From: Tannerella sp.
GTDB taxonomy: Bacteria; Bacteroidota; Bacteroidia; Bacteroidales; Tannerellaceae
Direction of reading: 5' to 3'
NCBI GenBank assembly: GCA_031277235.1
Contig: JAITMT010000280.1
Span: forward strand, 1 to 8,694
DNA: 8,694 bases
Shown here one piece after another: positions 4,494 through 8,694 of this stretch. The notes under the pieces were generated by a model. That model searched no databases. It worked only from the letters and a program-made list of their open reading frames with translations, and was not told where the DNA came from. The translations under genes were made by a program, and so were the position numbers. How positions within the stretch are numbered: the stretch's first letter is position 1; every line of letters starts with the position of its first letter.

Positions 4494-6518
4494 ATGATAC
4501 AACCGGTCAATTTATATATTTTCAACGAAAACAGCCGGGCGTCTGTTTATGGCATAGGCACTTACATCCGGGAACTCGTCAATACCCTTGACAAAAAAAG
4601 TATAAATGTTACCGTCATAAACCTGAATCAAAGTGGAGAGCGTATAAAAACGGAAGAGACGGAGGGTATAAAATACCTGTATTTTCCGGCAGTTATGGAA
4701 AAAACGCCTTACCTGGACTATGGAAGCCGGTCAAAACAGTATTACAGAAACATCGTCTATCTGTTGCGGTTGCATGTTACGGATACGGAGCGGGTTGTCT
4801 TTCACCTGAATTATATGTACGGACAGTCCTTTGCCGAAATATTGCGTGAAACATTCAAGGAAAAAGTGATATTGACCGTCCATTATTTCGACTGGAGTTT
4901 CAGTCTTTTCGGAAACGTAAGCCGGTTCAGGCATATCATATCTCAAAAACAGGAAGAAAATACCTTTGAGAAGAACATAAATGAATCATATTTGAGAGAC
5001 AAAAAACTGTTTGATGCGGTTGACAGAATAATATGCCTGTCGGAGAAAACCCGTCAAATCATGGAAGAAGATTATAAGATTGAAAGAAGAAAACTGTCGG
5101 TGGTTTACAACGGCTTATCCGACAGCAGGGCGAAAGGGGAAAAGACGGCGTTGCGGGAAAAATACCGCCTGACGGATGCTCCTGTTGTGCTGTTTGTCGG
5201 GCGGATAGATGAAATCAAGGGGCTGAAATATGCTATACAGGCATTTAAAACCGTATTAAAAACATTACCGGACTGCCGTATGCTTATCGCGGGAAACGGC
5301 AGTTTCGATACCTGCATGAAAGAATGCGAAGAAATCTGGACAAGTGTAACCTTTACCGGATTAATTGATAAACAGCATTTATATGAATTGTATACCGTAG
5401 CGGATTTGGGTGTAATGCCTTCCTTCCACGAACAGTGCAGTTACGTAGCCATCGAAATGATAATGCACGGTGTTCCGCTAATCGTCAGTGACTCCACCGG
5501 TTTGGATGAAATGGTGGAAGAAGGGGTTAGCGGGTTTCATGTTCCGGTAACGGAATTGCCGGATAAAACGGAAATAGACGCAACCCTGATCGCCGAAAAA
5601 ATGCTTTATTTGCTCCAAAATCCCGAGAAACGGAAAGAAATGTCCGGCAACGCCCGTAAACGCTATGAGAAATTATATACAGTGGATAGAATGGGAGAGA
5701 ATATGTTAAATATTTATAATTCATTTTTTCTGCCTGTTTGTGATATGCTTCATCACATAGATATTCATCTTTCGGAGCATTGCAATCTTAACTGCGCGTA
5801 TTGCTGTCATTGCAGTTCCGTTGCAGAACCGGAATTTTTAAATATTGAACAGTTTGAACGGGATATTACCCAACTCTCGAAATTAACCAACGGGCATGTT
5901 AAAACCGTCATGCTGCTTGGAGGCGAACCGCTTCAGAATCCCGATATTGTCCGTGTCATGCAGATAACACGTCAAAATATACCGTACGGCAATATCAATA
6001 TTTTAACTAACGGAATTTTGCTTGCAAAAATGAAAGAGGATTTTTGGACCGGCTGCCGGAATAACAAGATTTCCGTTCTTATAAGCCCGTATCCCATCAA
6101 ATTGAATACCGGCAAGATTTTTAGAACCGCTCAAAAGTATGGCGTTCGCGTGTCGCGGTATACAACAAAAGGACGGAATGGCAAAGATGACATGTTCCGG
6201 GTTCAAAAATTTGATATGAGCGGGAAACGCGATATTTACAGGGCTTATAAAAACTGCTCCTGCCGGAGTCCTTTCCTTCAAGACGGGAAACTGTATCCAT
6301 GTCCGCCAATGCCGTCATCAAGACATCTGGAAAAACGGTTCGGCGTAAAATTTGAAATCAGCCGTAAAGATTTCCTCATTTTGAATCAGGTTAACGATTT
6401 GCAGGAAATCCTGGATTTCATTTCCCGACCGTCGCCCTTTTGCAGGTATTGCGCTTTTGACAACGAATTTGTACAATGGAAAATCAGCGAAAATAAAAAA
6501 GAAGAATGGATTCTTTGA
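4494..6518 (+). CDS. GT4 glycosyltransferase fused to radical SAM/SPASM-like enzyme
   Basis: A 674-residue two-domain protein. Residues about 1-410 are a GT-B glycosyltransferase: a Gly-rich N-terminal loop (YGIGTYIREL), VLFVGRIDEIKG opening the second Rossmann half (232-243), and an E-x7-E motif (Glu313/Glu321). It resembles the glycosyltransferase of the GG-Bacteroidales peptide system (TIGR04157, by eye). Residues about 418-674 are a radical SAM domain: CNLNCAYC with Cys430, 434 and 437 for the 4Fe-4S cluster, GGEP at 476-479, and a C-terminal Cys set (588, 590, 603, 650, 653) suited to an auxiliary cluster. Similar radical SAM proteins occur in Bacteroidota glycan loci, so the substrate may be a sugar or the peptide. 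An A/T-rich junction with in-frame ATGs at 5703 and 5745 marks the fusion point. The gene starts 54 bases after the LanC-like gene, preceded by AAGAAG. Confidence 0.87.
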   Translation: MIQPVNLYIFNENSRASVYGIGTYIRELVNTLDKKSINVTVINLNQSGERIKTEETEGIKYLYFPAVMEKTPYLDYGSRSKQYYRNIVYLLRLHVTDTERVVFHLNYMYGQSFAEILRETFKEKVILTVHYFDWSFSLFGNVSRFRHIISQKQEENTFEKNINESYLRDKKLFDAVDRIICLSEKTRQIMEEDYKIERRKLSVVYNGLSDSRAKGEKTALREKYRLTDAPVVLFVGRIDEIKGLKYAIQAFKTVLKTLPDCRMLIAGNGSFDTCMKECEEIWTSVTFTGLIDKQHLYELYTVADLGVMPSFHEQCSYVAIEMIMHGVPLIVSDSTGLDEMVEEGVSGFHVPVTELPDKTEIDATLIAEKMLYLLQNPEKRKEMSGNARKRYEKLYTVDRMGENMLNIYNSFFLPVCDMLHHIDIHLSEHCNLNCAYCCHCSSVAEPEFLNIEQFERDITQLSKLTNGHVKTVMLLGGEPLQNPDIVRVMQITRQNIPYGNINILTNGILLAKMKEDFWTGCRNNKISVLISPYPIKLNTGKIFRTAQKYGVRVSRYTTKGRNGKDDMFRVQKFDMSGKRDIYRAYKNCSCRSPFLQDGKLYPCPPMPSSRHLEKRFGVKFEISRKDFLILNQVNDLQEILDFISRPSPFCRYCAFDNEFVQWKISENKKEEWIL

Positions 6519-8470
6519 ATATTTCTAATAAAATGTGTAAAAAATTGCTTATGATACCACATATTATCCATCAGGTATGGGAATCCGGTACTGAACGTCT
6601 TCCAAAAGAATTTGCACAGTTTGCCGGCTCCTGGAAAGAACATCACCCCGAATGGCAATATGAGTTTTGGGACAAAAAACGGATGGATACTTTTGTCCGG
6701 ACGTATTATCCCAAGTTTGCCGGGATTTATTTTGGATACCGTTTCAACGCGCAACGCTGGCATGCTATCCGTTATTTGATATTGTTTAAAATGGGTGGTG
6801 TATATGTTGATTTTGATACGGAATGTCTTGAATCAATGGACAAACACATTGAGGGAAAAACATTCTGTTTCGGGCTTGATCCCGAAGAACACGCCAGGAT
6901 GTTGCATCAGCCCTTTCTCATATCCGATGCCTGGATAGCATCCGAAAGTAACCATCCTTTTTTGAAACAGATTATAGAAAGACTCGCTGATACAACTTCT
7001 GCAGCCGCCGACAGGATTAATATAGTTTTAGAAACTACAGGCACATTAATGCTCTCTAAGACATATCACAACTATAGCGGGAAAGATGAAATCACCCTGT
7101 TCCCGGCTTCTGTTACATCCCCGTGGTCTCATCGGGAGGTACAGATGTTCCTGCGGAATGAAATCAGTGAAAGCATATTGGAAGAGAAGCTGCAAAATGC
7201 AATTTTCCTGCATTATCATTGGCGATCGTGGCAAACGGATACATCCCGTAAAAAGGCGGATGTGCTGTATTTTAGTGTTTCCAGCGGAAACGGCGGCGCA
7301 CCCAGGGCTGCATACAGGATACATTCCGGGCTGCGTCAGTATGGGATTGATTCTGTGATGCTGGTACAATCGGCCGGCAAGGTATCTACAGGCGTATATG
7401 TTGCGTCATCTCCCAAAAATGGATTTATACGTGACCAAGCGCCATTGCGTGATTATCCGGATCATAAGAAAGGCTTGTTTACCCCGGCGATTACCGGAAT
7501 CAACCTTCAAAAATATATCCGGTTCTTCAATCCTGAAATTATCCAGTTACACTGGATCAGCTCGGGCGGTTTTATCCGGATTGAAGATATGGCAAAAATA
7601 AAGCAAAAAATAGTTTGGCGATTTCCTGATATTTGGGCAATGACAGGTGGATGTCATTTTTCGGGAGAATGCAGGGGTTATACTGAAGTTTGCGGTAAAT
7701 GTCCGCATTTGGGTTCTGACAAAAGCGATGACCTTTCACATCAGATCTGGCAAAGAAAATATGATGCCTTTAAAAATCTGGACATTACTGTGGTTGTTCC
7801 TACATTATGGATGAAAAAAGTAACCCAGACAAGTTCCTTGTTCGGCAAACACCGGATAGAGATGATACCCAACGGGCTGGATACCGATCTGTTTTCACCG
7901 TTGGACAAAGATGCTACGCGAAAAATATTGAAGTTGCCTCAACACAAGAAGATCATTCTCTATGGCGCTTATAATGCCGTCAAGGATTCCCGTAAAGGCT
8001 TTTCTCTTTTGTTCGAGGCATTGCAAAGACTCTCGTTTCATCACAGTGATTATGAGGTGGTTATTTTTGGCGCAAACGATATGCCAATGAAACTGGATAT
8101 TCCTGTTCATTTTTTGGGGTATATTCAGGATCACCTGCTTTTACAAATTGCATATTCTACGGCTGATGTAATGCTGGTTCCTTCCATAGAAGAGCCTTTC
8201 GGACAAACCGTCATCGAGGCGATGGCGTGCGCTGTCCCGGTAGTTGTATTTTCAGATACGGGACCAGCCGATATAATAGATCACAAGATAAACGGATATG
8301 TAGCTACACACAATGATTCAGAAGACCTTGCCAATGGTATTGAATGGGTGTTGAATGACGATATGCGCCGGATGCAATTATCCCTGAATGCAAGACGGAA
8401 AGTGCTTGATACGTATGATATCCGCCTGATTGCAGAACAATATGCAATACTATATAACAGTCTCAAATAA
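6506..8470 (+). CDS. GT32 glycosyltransferase fused to GT4 glycosyltransferase
   Basis: A 654-residue two-domain protein. Residues about 16-245 are a GT32 (OCH1/capsular mannosyltransferase-like) domain: IPHIIHQVWESG start, an arginine/Leu-rich helix before GGVYVDFD with the metal-binding DxD at 102-104, and a closing HYHWRSW (236-242). Residues about 252-654 are a GT4 domain of GT-B fold: GGAPRAAYRIHSGL loop, a Cys-rich segment with Cys383, 389, 396 and 399 after DIWAMTGGCH, IPNGLDTDLF, and EEPFGQTVIEAM with the E-x7-E pair (563/571). Known: each domain transfers a sugar from a nucleotide-sugar donor; donors cannot be read from the sequence. Together with the upstream fusion, the cluster encodes three glycosyltransferase domains, enough for an oligosaccharide. 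ATG 6506 overlaps the upstream stop by 13 bases, implying translational coupling; ATG 6551, which would begin directly at IPHIIHQ, is an alternative start. Confidence 0.88.
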   Translation: MDSLNISNKMCKKLLMIPHIIHQVWESGTERLPKEFAQFAGSWKEHHPEWQYEFWDKKRMDTFVRTYYPKFAGIYFGYRFNAQRWHAIRYLILFKMGGVYVDFDTECLESMDKHIEGKTFCFGLDPEEHARMLHQPFLISDAWIASESNHPFLKQIIERLADTTSAAADRINIVLETTGTLMLSKTYHNYSGKDEITLFPASVTSPWSHREVQMFLRNEISESILEEKLQNAIFLHYHWRSWQTDTSRKKADVLYFSVSSGNGGAPRAAYRIHSGLRQYGIDSVMLVQSAGKVSTGVYVASSPKNGFIRDQAPLRDYPDHKKGLFTPAITGINLQKYIRFFNPEIIQLHWISSGGFIRIEDMAKIKQKIVWRFPDIWAMTGGCHFSGECRGYTEVCGKCPHLGSDKSDDLSHQIWQRKYDAFKNLDITVVVPTLWMKKVTQTSSLFGKHRIEMIPNGLDTDLFSPLDKDATRKILKLPQHKKIILYGAYNAVKDSRKGFSLLFEALQRLSFHHSDYEVVIFGANDMPMKLDIPVHFLGYIQDHLLLQIAYSTADVMLVPSIEEPFGQTVIEAMACAVPVVVFSDTGPADIIDHKINGYVATHNDSEDLANGIEWVLNDDMRRMQLSLNARRKVLDTYDIRLIAEQYAILYNSLK

Positions 8471-8528
8471 AATCATTTTCTGTATTTTATTTGCCTATCA
8501 ATTGAATAATCAAAGTGTATTTTTTAAT

Positions 8529-8561
8529 TATTTTTGCACGGTTATAAACAATTATTAAAGG
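8529..8561 (+). promoter_or_regulatory. Candidate -7 box and ribosome-binding site for the ABC exporter gene
   Basis: TATTTTTG at 8529-8536 matches the Bacteroidota -7 consensus TAnnTTTG and lies 29 bases before the ATG at 8566, a normal leader distance. A -33 TTTG at the usual spacing is not clear; the nearest TTG (8502-8504) is too far. AAAGG (8557-8561), four bases before the ATG, can serve as a Shine-Dalgarno site. The 95-base gap before this gene and this motif suggest that the exporter can be transcribed on its own as well as by read-through. Confidence 0.4.
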
Positions 8562-8565
8562 TACA

Positions 8566-8694
8566 ATGATAAAATCTTTCCCTCATTACACCCAGTTAGA
8601 CAAAATGGACTGCGGTCCCACCTGCCTCCGGATGATTGCCAGATACTACGGACGCAGTTATACATTGCAAACCCTGCGCGAGCGGAGTTTTATC
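8566..8694 (+). CDS. Peptidase-containing ABC exporter, C39 domain, 3'-truncated
   Basis: Only the first 43 residues are visible; the frame is open to the window end. They contain the start of a C39 peptidase: a short N-terminal stretch with Gln10, then DCGPTCLRMIARYYG, in which Cys16 is the expected catalytic cysteine and Gln10 fits the oxyanion-hole residue. Known: C39 domains at the N-terminus of bacteriocin ABC exporters cut leaders after Gly-Gly and the transporter then moves the core across the inner membrane. Both precursors upstream end their leaders in GG, so this is very probably their processing exporter. Whether transmembrane and ATPase domains follow lies outside the window, but this N-terminal type is nearly always part of such a transporter in Bacteroidota. 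Confidence 0.88.
   Translation, partial: MIKSFPHYTQLDKMDCGPTCLRMIARYYGRSYTLQTLRERSFI

Noticed and set aside
4465..4497. Ten-codon frame whose TGA overlaps the ATG of the GT4-radical SAM gene
   Set aside because: It is too short to be supported as a gene. At most it could couple translation, and the overlap may be chance.
6386..6763. 125-codon minus-strand frame across the junction of the two glycosyltransferase genes
   Set aside because: It lies wholly opposite two well-supported genes and has no recognisable motif.

Overview
The window reads as a Bacteroidota chromosome segment, most likely from the order Bacteroidales. The grounds are two precursor peptides with the double-glycine leader of the 'GG-Bacteroidales' natural-product family, a TlpA-type lipoprotein of Bacteroides style, TAnnTTTG-type -7 promoter boxes, A/T-rich start regions and few classical Shine-Dalgarno sites. 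Every credible gene is on the + strand. Genus cannot be assigned from sequence alone.

Layout. Positions 2-781 hold the C-terminal part of a membrane protein with two visible membrane segments and a DsbA/thioredoxin-like domain, probably a VKOR-thioredoxin disulfide-forming protein. A 72-base three-stem palindromic element sits in frame in its linker. Positions 894-1184 and 1267-1491 encode two paralogous precursors with nearly identical leaders ending in GG and Cys-rich cores that share only a C-terminal Cys-x-Tyr-Gly-Asn ... Leu-His-Cys module; a strong hairpin lies between them. Positions 1568-3160 encode a TlpA-like lipoprotein with WCGPC. A gene-poor stretch of about 290 bases (3161-3452) holds only a doubtful 37-residue reading frame with a signal-like N-terminus. 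Then come a LanC-like protein (3453-4439), a fusion of a GT4 glycosyltransferase to a radical SAM enzyme (4494-6518), a fusion of a GT32 to a GT4 glycosyltransferase (6506-8470) and, cut off by the window end, the C39 peptidase domain of a peptide-processing ABC exporter (8566 onward).

How the parts fit (inference). The precursors would be modified in the cytoplasm by the glycosyltransferases, the radical SAM domain and perhaps the LanC-like protein. The C39 ABC transporter would cut them after GG and export them. Their many cysteines would be paired outside the cytoplasmic membrane with help from the VKOR-thioredoxin and TlpA-like proteins. No lanthipeptide dehydratase (LanB, LanM, LanKC, LanL) is visible, and the LanC-like protein lacks the usual Cys/Cys-His zinc ligands, so classical lanthionine formation is not supported. 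The best description is an uncharacterised, probably glycosylated, disulfide-rich RiPP system. The second precursor has seven core cysteines in a partly knottin-like order, and its odd number recalls glycocins, where one Cys can carry a sugar.
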